Positions 6,712 to 13,576 of a stretch of DNA of 13,576 bases are shown piece by piece. The notes under the pieces are model-generated. The model did no database searches, was not told the origin of the DNA, and saw only the letters and a list, made by a program, of their open reading frames with translations. The stretch spans positions 1 through 13,576 of the forward strand of contig JABABY010000034.1 in the NCBI GenBank assembly GCA_014237955.1. Direction: 5' to 3'. Numbering within the stretch: position 1 is the first letter of the stretch; each line of letters starts with the position of its first letter. This stretch comes from Planctomycetota bacterium. GTDB lineage: Bacteria; Planctomycetota; Planctomycetia; Pirellulales; UBA7805. The translations under genes and the position numbers were made by a program.

Positions 6712-6746
6712 GAAACGAAGCGCTCGGTGCCAAGCAGACACTTCAG

Positions 6747-6798
6747 ATTGCCGCCACCGCTGATCCTCACGTTTACCCGGCATCCGGCAAGCCAATCA
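6747..6798. repeat. Right copy of the 52-bp imperfect direct repeat
   Basis: Begins ATTGCCGCCACCGCTG and ends AAGCCAATCA. It has 44 of 52 matches, without gaps, to 5835-5886; the two copies start 912 bp apart. Its last three bases are the stop codon of efpL (minus strand), so on that strand the repeat forms the start of the efpL 3' untranslated region. It keeps the same potential hairpin ends (TTGCCG/CGGCAA on the minus strand). No third copy was noticed in the window. Confidence 0.8.
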
Positions 6799-7359
6799 AG
6801 CCCGAGAAATATACTGGCCGGTTCGGGAGTCGACCTTAATGCGTTCATCCATTTTGAGATACTCGGGGACTTGCACCACCAGGCCTGTCTCCAACGTTGC
6901 CGGCTTTGTTCGCTTGGTGGCTGAATCTCCCTTCACGGCTGGATCGGTTGTGGTGATTGCCAGTTCGACCGTCGTTGGAAGTTGTAGTCCCACACACTCT
7001 CCGTTGTAAATGAGTGCCAACATGCCTTCTAGTTGCTCGGTGACGTAAGGACGTTGCTCCTCCACGTCTTCAAGGCGGATACTGTATTGATTGTAATCCG
7101 CCGAGTCCATCAGATGTATTTCGGCTGAATCGATATACATTAAGGTGACACTGCGACGCTCAAAATCGGCCTGCTCGATCGACTCGGTCCCACGCAGCAT
7201 GAGATCTTGTTTTTGACGGGTTACCAGATTCCTGCCTCGAAACTTATAGAGGGTCGCGGCTCCTCGCGCGGAAGGTGTTTGAACTACCATGGTCTGAATC
7301 AGCAGTGGAGAACCTTGATAATTGACAACGCAGCCAGGTTTGATTTCCTTTGCCAGCAT
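6796..7359 (-). CDS. efpL: EfpL (YeiP), EF-P paralogue with Arg at the loop tip
   Basis: 187 residues with the EF-P three-domain plan but the sequence features of E. coli EfpL/YeiP: start MLAKEIKPGCVVNYQG, loop TPSARGAATLYK near residues 28-39, and end KVDSRTGQYISRA. Arg32 occupies the place of the modified Lys34 of EF-P, so EpmA cannot beta-lysylate it there. EfpL also acts on ribosomes stalled at proline-containing stretches, without that modification. ATG 7359 fits the family N-terminus; the open frame continues 49 codons upstream, but that part does not resemble EF-P and is probably untranslated. A TATATA box sits only 11 nt before ATG and there is no Shine-Dalgarno site, so a very short leader is possible. 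It lies 153 bp downstream of lptD on the same strand. True EF-P is encoded about 5 kb away. Confidence 0.9.
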   Translation of the reverse strand: MLAKEIKPGCVVNYQGSPLLIQTMVVQTPSARGAATLYKFRGRNLVTRQKQDLMLRGTESIEQADFERRSVTLMYIDSAEIHLMDSADYNQYSIRLEDVEEQRPYVTEQLEGMLALIYNGECVGLQLPTTVELAITTTDPAVKGDSATKRTKPATLETGLVVQVPEYLKMDERIKVDSRTGQYISRA

Positions 7360-7399
7360 GACGCGCAGTTTATATAAGAATATTGGACGATAAAAAATC

Positions 7400-7409
7400 G
7401 GACGCGTCC
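7400..7409. promoter_or_regulatory. Palindrome GGACGCGTCC upstream of efpL
   Basis: A perfect 10-bp palindrome about 40 bp upstream of the efpL ATG, between lptD and efpL. Its position would suit an operator or activator site for efpL. A single palindrome this short can occur by chance. Confidence 0.22.
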
Positions 7410-7512
7410 CTTGTGCAGCAGCGACGCTCCAATCCCAAAGCAAACACCCTATCACGAAAATGGGTGGGGAAACAGACAGTGATTGCCTGAATAAATGTTG
7501 TTGCAAATTGGC

Positions 7513-10146
7513 TCATTCGATCCCCATCGCCCCAGCCGGTGGGACATGAATTCCTTCAATGGAGTTACTGCCAGTGCGACGGAAGATGCGGGGCTCGACC
7601 GTGAGTCCCACGCCAAGATTGTCTTTACTCATATCATAGCGCAACCCTGCCCGCACCAAAAAGGATTCACCGATTCGTGTGAATGCCAACCGTTGCCCTA
7701 CATTGCTACTTCCGGCGAGATCGATGCTCGCTTCATAGGCCGCAATATATTTGGGACTCATGCGATATTTAATGTTGGCCAAACCCACCTGGCTGTCGAG
7801 GGTTGGCGTTGCGTTGACGCGCCCACCTCCAAAAGAACGAACACCAAGGTAAATACTGCCGAGATCGGGGCGATTAAGATATCCGCCGGCATCGATAAGG
7901 GATTGGCCTTGGCCGAACACATCGAAAATACCATCGGTAAGGAGTGTAAAGCGATCGCCCACATGCCAGCGACAATCATAGTCAATAAGCCCAATATACT
8001 CACCGAAATTCTGATCTTTTTGTGGAAAGAATGCGATGCCCGAGTCAAAGGTCAGCCAGTCGATGATCCGGCGATTTCCGGGCATGCCACGTTTGGTTTG
8101 CCAACGTTGACGTGCTTCAAGGCGAACGACGGTCAGACTATCGACGACTTCGGTAGAAGGTGAATTGACCCAGCGACCAATCCCGGTACGAATCAAATAC
8201 GATCGGGGATCGAACCGAGTCAGAAATGGAAACAGGGGTCGATTCAATCCGCCTGTCGCTTGGGGTGATTGTAATCGGTTGAGGAAGTTTTCCATCGAGT
8301 CGTCGTTGATGGCATCATAAAGCGGAAATTGAGTCACGTTCTGGCTAGAGTCGGCATACGATAATTCGGTGTCAAAGACTACTTTGTGTGCCAGCCCATG
8401 CAGATTCAACAAGTCGCTTTCCACAAAAGGATTAACCGACCACATGGCGAGACTACTCCGCAAGCCGACTTGACCGTAGGCCCGGCTGATCGGATTTCCG
8501 TTCAGATCGGCTCCCCAATGGGCCAGTTCGCCCAGTCCGTAGGGAACCACTTTTACAGGACCGATGGAAATTGGCAAATCAATTTCCTGACGTGATGCAA
8601 ACCGCTCGCCGGATTGAGAGACTTGCCAGGGTAGTGGTCTCCATTGACCAGCATCAATCGGGTTGGTTGGCGCACTGGCGATTCGGTATTTTCCGTACCC
8701 CACATTGGTGTGTTCGTACCAGGTCAACCGGTCCCCTAACAACGATTCGCCAAGCCAGTAATGGTCGGCTCGAGGGAGCCATTCAACCTGCGTGAAAAAT
8801 GGATTGACACGATAATTGCCCCGCACACTCCACATGCGATTCTCGGTCCGTTTTTCGAGACGGACACGCGTGACTTGATCGGGATACGTATTCCACTCCT
8901 CGAGAAAATATTCCTGTAGGAAGTTGCGCGTCCCAATCACGCCAGCCTGGCCGACGAGTTTATAGCCGTCGCCGAACCGCTGTTGATGATCGAATACGAT
9001 CCGGCCTCGAAAATCTTCTTCTAGAACTAGGGCCCGTCGATCCATGCCCAAGTTGTCCACCCCATGGTCTTTAATAAACCAAGCATCGAAATGGCCCTCA
9101 GTGTCTTCTGAAAGGAGTGGCAAGAATCCACGGTCATAGCGAAATGCGGTCCCGTAACCAATGCCGCGATACGTCAACAGATCTAGGTTTAAATCCCACT
9201 CTGTACCCGGGAGTTCGTTTGTGATCCCGAGTATTTCGTAGAGATTCCAGTTGGTGTTTACCTGGAATCCAAACACATCGTCGTCACTCACCCGCACGCT
9301 ATTGAGATAAAATGTGGGATCGTCCAACGTGGTTTTCCAGGTTGGCCAGTAAAATACGGGAAGGCCTTCAATGAATACAGAATTTCCAGTGCCGCTAACG
9401 GTACCCATGTTTTCGACCACCGTCTGTCCGGAGCGGGGATCCACAACGGTTGTGGGAACCTCTTCAAATAATAATTCATCCGCCTGGAGCCAGTACCCCG
9501 GCTCCCCAAGGCGGCTGGTTGTGAATTTAGCGCCGTTGGCCTGAAAGTGATTGCGGGCCAACTGTCGCATCCGCTCGGCTTGAATTCGGATTTTTCCCTC
9601 GTATTCTGGAACTGGCGCGAGAAGCTCCGCATCCAGGATGACTCCTTGGTTGTCCTGCACGTTGTAGACCATCTGAGAGGCCTGCAGGGTTCTTTCATCC
9701 TGTCGAAATTCAATATTTCCCTCCATATAAAATTCTAGTGGCGTCTTTTCATCGACCGTGCTGATGCCCGAGAGATTGAGTTGCTTGTTGCCACCAACCC
9801 AGACGACAAGTCGGTCCGTCGAAATGTCGACGGTATTGATGCCATCGATCCCCTCCACAAGCACATTAATGCCGCCGGTGATTACCGCAATCGACTCGCG
9901 CCCATTTGCACTGGGAAACCATTGGGCATTCACACCACCTGGGTCACTTCGTGGCCAGACGCGTACACGGAGCATGCCTGGCGCAATCGATGTCGAAGGT
10001 GGATCTAAGGTAGGTAGTGGCTGCTGGGCCACGGCATTTCGAGATTCGGATCCACTAAGGAAAATTGCTAGGGTGAGCGCCAGAACAAACAGTTTCTGCG
10101 CAACGGTCACCATAACGCGCACCACTGCCGGTGCGCGGACCCCCAT
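7513..10146 (-). CDS. lptD: LptD/OstA-like outer-membrane LPS-assembly protein
   Basis: 877 residues. LptD forms the outer-membrane beta-barrel that inserts lipopolysaccharide into the outer leaflet. An N-terminal signal peptide (hydrophobic core about 18-31, likely cleavage after AVA near residue 40) is followed by an OstA/LptA-like periplasmic region (about 60-230) with repeated short strands (LNLSGISTV, EFYMEGNIEFRQDERTLQASQMVYN), then a barrel from about 280 rich in alternating aromatic and polar residues. Overall length is close to E. coli LptD (784). Only one cysteine is visible (IDYDCRW), so the disulfides that mature proteobacterial LptD cannot form. The chain does not end in an aromatic residue but has a short tail after the last strand. 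ATG 10146 or an internal ATG at codon 12 could be the start. A strong promoter lies about 140 bp upstream, and efpL follows. Confidence 0.8.
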   Translation of the reverse strand: MGVRAPAVVRVMVTVAQKLFVLALTLAIFLSGSESRNAVAQQPLPTLDPPSTSIAPGMLRVRVWPRSDPGGVNAQWFPSANGRESIAVITGGINVLVEGIDGINTVDISTDRLVVWVGGNKQLNLSGISTVDEKTPLEFYMEGNIEFRQDERTLQASQMVYNVQDNQGVILDAELLAPVPEYEGKIRIQAERMRQLARNHFQANGAKFTTSRLGEPGYWLQADELLFEEVPTTVVDPRSGQTVVENMGTVSGTGNSVFIEGLPVFYWPTWKTTLDDPTFYLNSVRVSDDDVFGFQVNTNWNLYEILGITNELPGTEWDLNLDLLTYRGIGYGTAFRYDRGFLPLLSEDTEGHFDAWFIKDHGVDNLGMDRRALVLEEDFRGRIVFDHQQRFGDGYKLVGQAGVIGTRNFLQEYFLEEWNTYPDQVTRVRLEKRTENRMWSVRGNYRVNPFFTQVEWLPRADHYWLGESLLGDRLTWYEHTNVGYGKYRIASAPTNPIDAGQWRPLPWQVSQSGERFASRQEIDLPISIGPVKVVPYGLGELAHWGADLNGNPISRAYGQVGLRSSLAMWSVNPFVESDLLNLHGLAHKVVFDTELSYADSSQNVTQFPLYDAINDDSMENFLNRLQSPQATGGLNRPLFPFLTRFDPRSYLIRTGIGRWVNSPSTEVVDSLTVVRLEARQRWQTKRGMPGNRRIIDWLTFDSGIAFFPQKDQNFGEYIGLIDYDCRWHVGDRFTLLTDGIFDVFGQGQSLIDAGGYLNRPDLGSIYLGVRSFGGGRVNATPTLDSQVGLANIKYRMSPKYIAAYEASIDLAGSSNVGQRLAFTRIGESFLVRAGLRYDMSKDNLGVGLTVEPRIFRRTGSNSIEGIHVPPAGAMGIE

Positions 10147-10271
10147 GAGTCCACTCTGTACTCTCAGACGATAAATCAGATTGGCGTCCTTGCCTATGAG
10201 TAGGGACGGCGGAACCCGCGAACCACCGTAAACCGAAACTCAAAAACTGCTTACGCAGAATTGCTCTAATC

Positions 10272-10299
10272 AGGAGCGGCGGGATTATAGGCCGCTCCT
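10272..10299. promoter_or_regulatory. 9-bp inverted repeat around the lptD -10 box, candidate operator
   Basis: AGGAGCGGC (10272-10280) and its exact complement GCCGCTCCT (10291-10299) flank a 10-bp centre. On the minus strand the centre contains TATAAT, one arm lies in the -35/-10 spacer and the other covers the expected transcription start. The arm centres are 19 bp apart, about two helical turns, as expected for a dimeric repressor site. No T-run follows on either strand, which argues against a terminator. Confidence 0.55.
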
Positions 10300-10312
10300 A
10301 ATGTGTGGTCAA
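10284..10312 (-). promoter_or_regulatory. Sigma70-type promoter for lptD
   Basis: On the minus strand TTGACC (plus positions 10307-10312) and TATAAT (10284-10289) are separated by exactly 17 bp: 5 of 6 and 6 of 6 matches to consensus. Transcription should start near 10277, leaving a leader of about 130 nt before ATG 10146. It is the best promoter match in the window. Confidence 0.7.
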
Positions 10313-10488
10313 GGTTCTTTCAACCACGTTCTTCAGGTTGCAAGCCTTTGAAAAATCAAGTGTTACGACGCTTGGCAAGACATGCTGTCATCGCATGGAT
10401 CGCTGGCATCTGCGGATGTAGCTCTCTGGCACCAGACTTTTTGGGAGAAGAATATGCTTCCCTCACGCTAGGTCTATTGCAGCAATGA
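10303..10488 (+). CDS. Possible small lipoprotein (doubtful)
   Basis: A 61-codon frame from GTG 10303 to TGA 10486-10488, lying in the only stretch longer than 300 bp without another gene (10147-10473). Its second half reads like a lipoprotein signal: basic VLRRLARH, a hydrophobic AVIAWIAGI, then the lipobox-like ICGC and SSLAPDFLGEE. A start at the internal TTG (LKNQ) would give a peptide of about 46 residues with a more usual signal length. Against it: no ATG, no good ribosome binding site, overlap of the 5' end with the lptD promoter on the other strand, and a 15-bp overlap with the end of the converging DUF4159 gene. I do not recognise a family. It may be a remnant of a longer lipoprotein gene. 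Confidence 0.3.
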   Translation: MWSRFFQPRSSGCKPLKNQVLRRLARHAVIAWIAGICGCSSLAPDFLGEEYASLTLGLLQQ

Positions 10489-12828
10489 GTAAAGAATCAC
10501 GTTAATTGCAATCTGCGTAGCATCTTCGGGAGTGTAGCCGGGACAGTCTGGCGCGACATGTTTTTCTAGCGCACAACTTAAATCGAAGGGTGAGAAAACA
10601 ACGCCCCACCGTTTGCCAACAAGGATTCCATCGAGTTGCGCAGGCCCCCGTTTTTCAAGAATGTGCCATCCTGGACCATCTGTCTTGCGGACAGATTCCC
10701 GTTTTGTAATGCGACTCAAATCCGTTCCGCCATACTCGGCGGTCAAAAGTGAAGCGTCGGTTGGAATGGGAATCAGAGGGGTGCCGAATGTCGCACGCAT
10801 TTCGCGGCGAATTGCTTTAGTGAACGCAGGGCTGGCACAGATTGAATCTGCCAAAACGGTACCGCCGCGTTCGACAAATAATTTCAGTTGTCGTCTTTCA
10901 TCTGCTGTAAATCGAAAATCGTGTCGCCCATGGAGATATACGAAATGATGTTCAAATAGTGCCGGATCTGCCAAAGAGATGAGAGGTATCTCGGTAGAAG
11001 TGTGAATATCGTGTGCGTATGTGAGATATTCCATAAGGTGTGTCATGGCTCTCGGTGCAGCATCGCATCCACCTGAATGTTGCAGCTTAGCGATTGCAAA
11101 GTGTCCCCGTACGGTAGTTGGCTCATCCTCTACGTCGGCCAATCCGATCGGTATAGCATCCTTTGTTTTTAATTTCCGGTTCGTTGCATAGGCCAACACA
11201 TTCATGCCGATTGCCCTGCATGTGTCTATTTCGCGTTCCGCGGAATCCGTGGCGGTCGTTTTTCCCGAGGGGTCTGCCAATTCCCAGTAGCAAGATAGGT
11301 TGCCAGGGCAGTAGACGACGCTGGTCTTGCAGCCGAAATTAATTCCCCAGAGCCAACGACCGTCGGGGTCGACGTGCTCCGGGTCCACTTTTTCGTCAAT
11401 CGACCAAATGGGGTGCTGGGGATCGAGTTGCTCCAACTGGTATTCCGGTTCCGGAAAAATTGCTTTCAATTCGTTTCGCAGTGAGGCATCAAATCCGTTA
11501 TCCACACAACAGCTATCCGCAAAAATGAATCCACCTTGTTCAACATACCTTCGGAGTTCCATTCGCTGCAAAGGGGAAAATTTAAAAGCATCACTTCCAG
11601 AAAGAAAAAGCACGGGAGTTTGTTTGTAATCGTCTGCTCGGGCGCGCTCAGAATCAATGACCTGCCAGGTTAGAGGCATCTTCCATTTCCGCTCTGCGTA
11701 GCGCGTCAAATTATTCAGGTCATTGGGTGTTTGGTTCCAGTCGTTGTTCGGCCGCTCTATTTTTGCAATCAGAACCGGTCGTCGACCCTTTGCGAGAAAG
11801 AGTAGCGCGAAGCTCGTGGCAACATGTGGGTTCTCTTCGGCGTAGCCGCCCCCTGTCCAATGTCCGCTGGGGTGTTGGTTGCCAACTAGAAAGGCCGTTC
11901 CTTCCCGATACCAGTCATACTGTTTGTGTTTGCCGGTTAATTTTTGAATCGGGCCATAGAAAAATCGCTGTCCGGTAATGCGGCCCACCCGTTCCATTGC
12001 ATAAAGATAATAGAGATTGTTTTGTTCCATCCGATCACCAATGTGTCGGCCTTCTACGGGGTTGTGCCGGACAGAAAAATTCCGGCCCATCCACGTCAGG
12101 CCTTTTTTGACGAATTCATTGCTCTCCGGATTGCTGCAGACACACTCACCGTTGATGAATTGGGCATCGGTATCGGTCACATTGCGTTCGGCGATGATCA
12201 CCGAGGCAATCCCTGCACACGTCATGCTTCCCCGACCCGCTCTCGGTGGATATCCCCATGCGCCGGATCGTTTTTGTGTCGCCTGCCAATAATCAATTGC
12301 ATTGCGCCACGTTTCCCTGTTAACCTCAAAGCCGGCAAGCGCAGCTTCGTGTAATGCAAGAATTGCAAACTGAGCGTTGGAAGGATCTCCTCCTCCCGAA
12401 GCATAGCCCCAGGAGCCTCGTTTGGTTCCGCTAGAAATTTGGTTTTCTTCCAACCACCGGACATTGTCCCTGATGGTCGGTCGGTCGGCAGGATGGCCAG
12501 CGCGACAAAAGACCATGGTCTGAAGCGCAATCGAATAAGTTCGACGTTCCGAAGAATTTTTTGCTGCTCGAAGATAATCGAGGGCTTTTCGCAGTGCGGC
12601 ATCTTCGGGGGAAACCCCTGCTTCAAGCAGTGCGAGTGTACAAAGTGCCGTCACTCCCCCGGGGAACCCCTGGACAGGTGACCAATTTCCTCTACTTTTT
12701 TGCTCCTGTTTCAAATAGCGGATTGCCCGTGAAATGGAATCCTGAACATCCCCCGCCAAAATTTCGGCGCGGGCTGGGATTACGCATGGCGGAGCCAGCA
12801 TAATCGTTGCGATCAGACCTATATGCAA
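10474..12828 (-). CDS. Secreted toroid-repeat protein with two DUF4159 domains
   Basis: 784 residues. After a signal-like segment (IGLIATIMLAPPCVIPARA, cleavage near residue 21), residues 28-350 form repeats of the terpene cyclase/prenyltransferase alpha-toroid type (AIRYLKQEQKSRGNW, ALDYLRAAK, AIDYWQATQKRSGAWGYP, GTAFLVGNQHPSGHWTGG). Two related DUF4159 domains follow, about 353-550 and 576-784; compare YVEQGGFIFADSCC with FVERGGTVLADSIC. DUF4159 is a GATase/ThuA-like fold; its activity is unknown. The catalytic DXDD of hopene cyclases was not seen, so the toroid is probably a binding scaffold. The only near start codon in frame is TTG 12828; an unusual ATT start a few codons earlier would add an Arg and improve the signal peptide. 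It is divergent from the MoxR gene, the usual planctomycete neighbourhood. Confidence 0.82.
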   Translation of the reverse strand: MHIGLIATIMLAPPCVIPARAEILAGDVQDSISRAIRYLKQEQKSRGNWSPVQGFPGGVTALCTLALLEAGVSPEDAALRKALDYLRAAKNSSERRTYSIALQTMVFCRAGHPADRPTIRDNVRWLEENQISSGTKRGSWGYASGGGDPSNAQFAILALHEAALAGFEVNRETWRNAIDYWQATQKRSGAWGYPPRAGRGSMTCAGIASVIIAERNVTDTDAQFINGECVCSNPESNEFVKKGLTWMGRNFSVRHNPVEGRHIGDRMEQNNLYYLYAMERVGRITGQRFFYGPIQKLTGKHKQYDWYREGTAFLVGNQHPSGHWTGGGYAEENPHVATSFALLFLAKGRRPVLIAKIERPNNDWNQTPNDLNNLTRYAERKWKMPLTWQVIDSERARADDYKQTPVLFLSGSDAFKFSPLQRMELRRYVEQGGFIFADSCCVDNGFDASLRNELKAIFPEPEYQLEQLDPQHPIWSIDEKVDPEHVDPDGRWLWGINFGCKTSVVYCPGNLSCYWELADPSGKTTATDSAEREIDTCRAIGMNVLAYATNRKLKTKDAIPIGLADVEDEPTTVRGHFAIAKLQHSGGCDAAPRAMTHLMEYLTYAHDIHTSTEIPLISLADPALFEHHFVYLHGRHDFRFTADERRQLKLFVERGGTVLADSICASPAFTKAIRREMRATFGTPLIPIPTDASLLTAEYGGTDLSRITKRESVRKTDGPGWHILEKRGPAQLDGILVGKRWGVVFSPFDLSCALEKHVAPDCPGYTPEDATQIAINVILYSLLQ

Positions 12829-12931
12829 AAAAATACGAATAAGAAACGAGTCCTTACAAACGAATGGCCAGGGAATACTACTAACATCTTAGAATGGACC
12901 CTCTCCGGCGACAATCGAACCCAAATCTCCG

Positions 12932-12960
12932 TTGCTGTTACCAGTTTACACTTATAGAAT
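12932..12960 (+). promoter_or_regulatory. Possible promoter for the MoxR gene
   Basis: TTGCTG (12932-12937) and TAGAAT (12955-12960) are 17 bp apart, matching 3 and 5 of 6 consensus bases. They lie about 50 bp before ATG 13010, in the 181-bp divergent region shared with the DUF4159 gene. Confidence 0.33.
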
Positions 12961-13009
12961 ACATTGGCTCACAAAGAGTGGATATAGTTTTTCGTTTTGG
13001 ATAGATCCT

Positions 13010-13576
13010 ATGAGTGATCAAAACGTAGCAGCGAAGCAAAAAAGCCTGGGCGATATTCTGCAGGAATTCAGCCAGCATCGCCGCATCATGCAAGAGGAGT
13101 TGCAGAAGGTTATTGTAGGCCAGGATGAAGTGATTGAGCAGATTTTTGCCGCCATCTTCACTCGTGGTCACTGTCTCCTAGAGGGGGTTCCAGGACTTGC
13201 CAAAACACTAATGGTGAGCACCTTGGCCCGGATTCTGGATATTCGCTTCAAGCGGATCCAGTTTACACCCGACCTGATGCCCTCCGATATTACCGGCACG
13301 AATGTGCTTGAAGAGGATGACTCGGGTCGCCGGGATTTTCGTTTTGTTGAAGGGCCGGTTTTTACTAATATCTTGTTGGCTGACGAAATTAATCGGACAC
13401 CTCCGAAGACTCAAGCAGCCCTCCTTCAGGCGATGCAAGAACGCGAAGTTACAGTAGGCCAGCAAACGTACTCGCTTCCAGCCCCGTTTTTCACAATTGC
13501 AACACAAAATCCTATTGAACAAGAAGGAACCTATCCGCTCCCCGAAGCACAGTTGGATCGGTTCATGTTCAATATT
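13010..13576 (+). CDS. MoxR family AAA+ ATPase (3' end outside window)
   Basis: The first 189 residues, open to the window edge, with ATG 13010. MoxR ATPases act as chaperone-like AAA+ machines working with VWA-domain partners. Walker A is GVPGLAKT at 59-66, Walker B ILLADE at 121-126, sensor 1 lies in TIATQNP (Asn167), and GTYPLPEAQLDRF (173-185) is the conserved MoxR segment. The short N-terminal helix region (1-35) is normal for the family. About 140 C-terminal residues should follow beyond the edge. No strong ribosome binding site is seen before the ATG. In planctomycetes this gene usually heads a MoxR, DUF58, transglutaminase or VWA protein operon next to a DUF4159 gene; the latter is present here divergently, and the rest would lie to the right. 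Confidence 0.92.
   Translation, partial: MSDQNVAAKQKSLGDILQEFSQHRRIMQEELQKVIVGQDEVIEQIFAAIFTRGHCLLEGVPGLAKTLMVSTLARILDIRFKRIQFTPDLMPSDITGTNVLEEDDSGRRDFRFVEGPVFTNILLADEINRTPPKTQAALLQAMQEREVTVGQQTYSLPAPFFTIATQNPIEQEGTYPLPEAQLDRFMFNI

Noticed and set aside
5835..6798. Sulfotransferase island as an insertion sequence or transposon
   Set aside because: No transposase is present, and the flanking repeats are far longer and more diverged than a target-site duplication.
6727..6924. Small plus-strand frame over the end of efpL
   Set aside because: Its similarity to a peptide read near 5835-5886 is explained by the 52-bp DNA repeat; most of it is antisense to efpL.
7360..7506. N-terminal extension of efpL by 49 codons, with a signal-peptide-like look
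   Set aside because: The EF-P family N-terminus begins exactly at MLAKEIKPG; the upstream part has no family similarity and fills the gap after lptD.
7495..8163. 222-codon plus-strand frame opposite lptD
   Set aside because: It is antisense to the well-supported lptD coding sequence and reads as low-information sequence without a recognisable domain.
10272..10299. Hairpin as a rho-independent terminator
   Set aside because: No run of T follows on either strand, and the loop holds a perfect -10 box for lptD.
12938..13522. Minus-strand frames opposite the MoxR gene
   Set aside because: The plus strand encodes an unmistakable AAA+ ATPase with Walker A and B, so these are shadows.

Overview
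The window looks like a piece of a planctomycete chromosome, probably from the Pirellulales. This is inferred from gene content, not from a marker gene: a toroid-repeat/double-DUF4159 protein divergent from a MoxR ATPase, an LptD-like outer-membrane protein with its own domain style, a planctomycete-type CxxCH cytochrome fragment, a solitary beta-class DNA methyltransferase, frequent GTG/TTG starts and few clear Shine-Dalgarno sites. Most genes are moderately GC-rich. The exception is one visibly AT-rich sulfotransferase gene.

Layout. 1-204: the end of a c-type cytochrome reading frame that stops about 30 residues after its haem motif. 207-2900: a complete EF-P beta-lysylation locus, with efp and epmA on the minus strand and epmB divergent on the plus strand. 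3089-4893: an N4/N6 DNA methyltransferase with a sugar-phosphate isomerase-like TIM-barrel gene 2 bp behind it. 4979-5802 (minus): a DUF2007 protein and a two-cluster ferredoxin. 5835-6798: a sulfotransferase gene enclosed by 52-bp imperfect direct repeats and by an 8-bp inverted repeat matching the integron core-site consensus. 6796-10146 (minus): lptD followed by a second EF-P-family gene of the EfpL (YeiP) type. 10147-10473: the lptD control region, with a strong sigma70-type promoter whose -10 box sits between the arms of a 9-bp inverted repeat, plus a possible tiny lipoprotein gene on the other strand. 10474-12828 (minus): the toroid/DUF4159 protein. 13010-13576 (plus): the MoxR ATPase, cut by the window end.

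How the genes fit together. EF-P (Lys34 present) is the substrate of EpmA, and EpmB makes the (R)-beta-lysine. The paralogue EfpL has Arg at the equivalent tip and should not need that modification, so this short stretch encodes both a modified and an unmodified factor for ribosomes stalled on proline-rich stretches. LptD serves outer-membrane lipopolysaccharide assembly. The DUF4159/MoxR pair matches the start of the MoxR-DUF58-VWA type loci common in planctomycetes. No RNA genes, CRISPR arrays, transposases or integrases were seen. The most unusual parts are the repeat-bounded sulfotransferase island, the EF-P/EfpL pairing and the palindrome over the lptD promoter.
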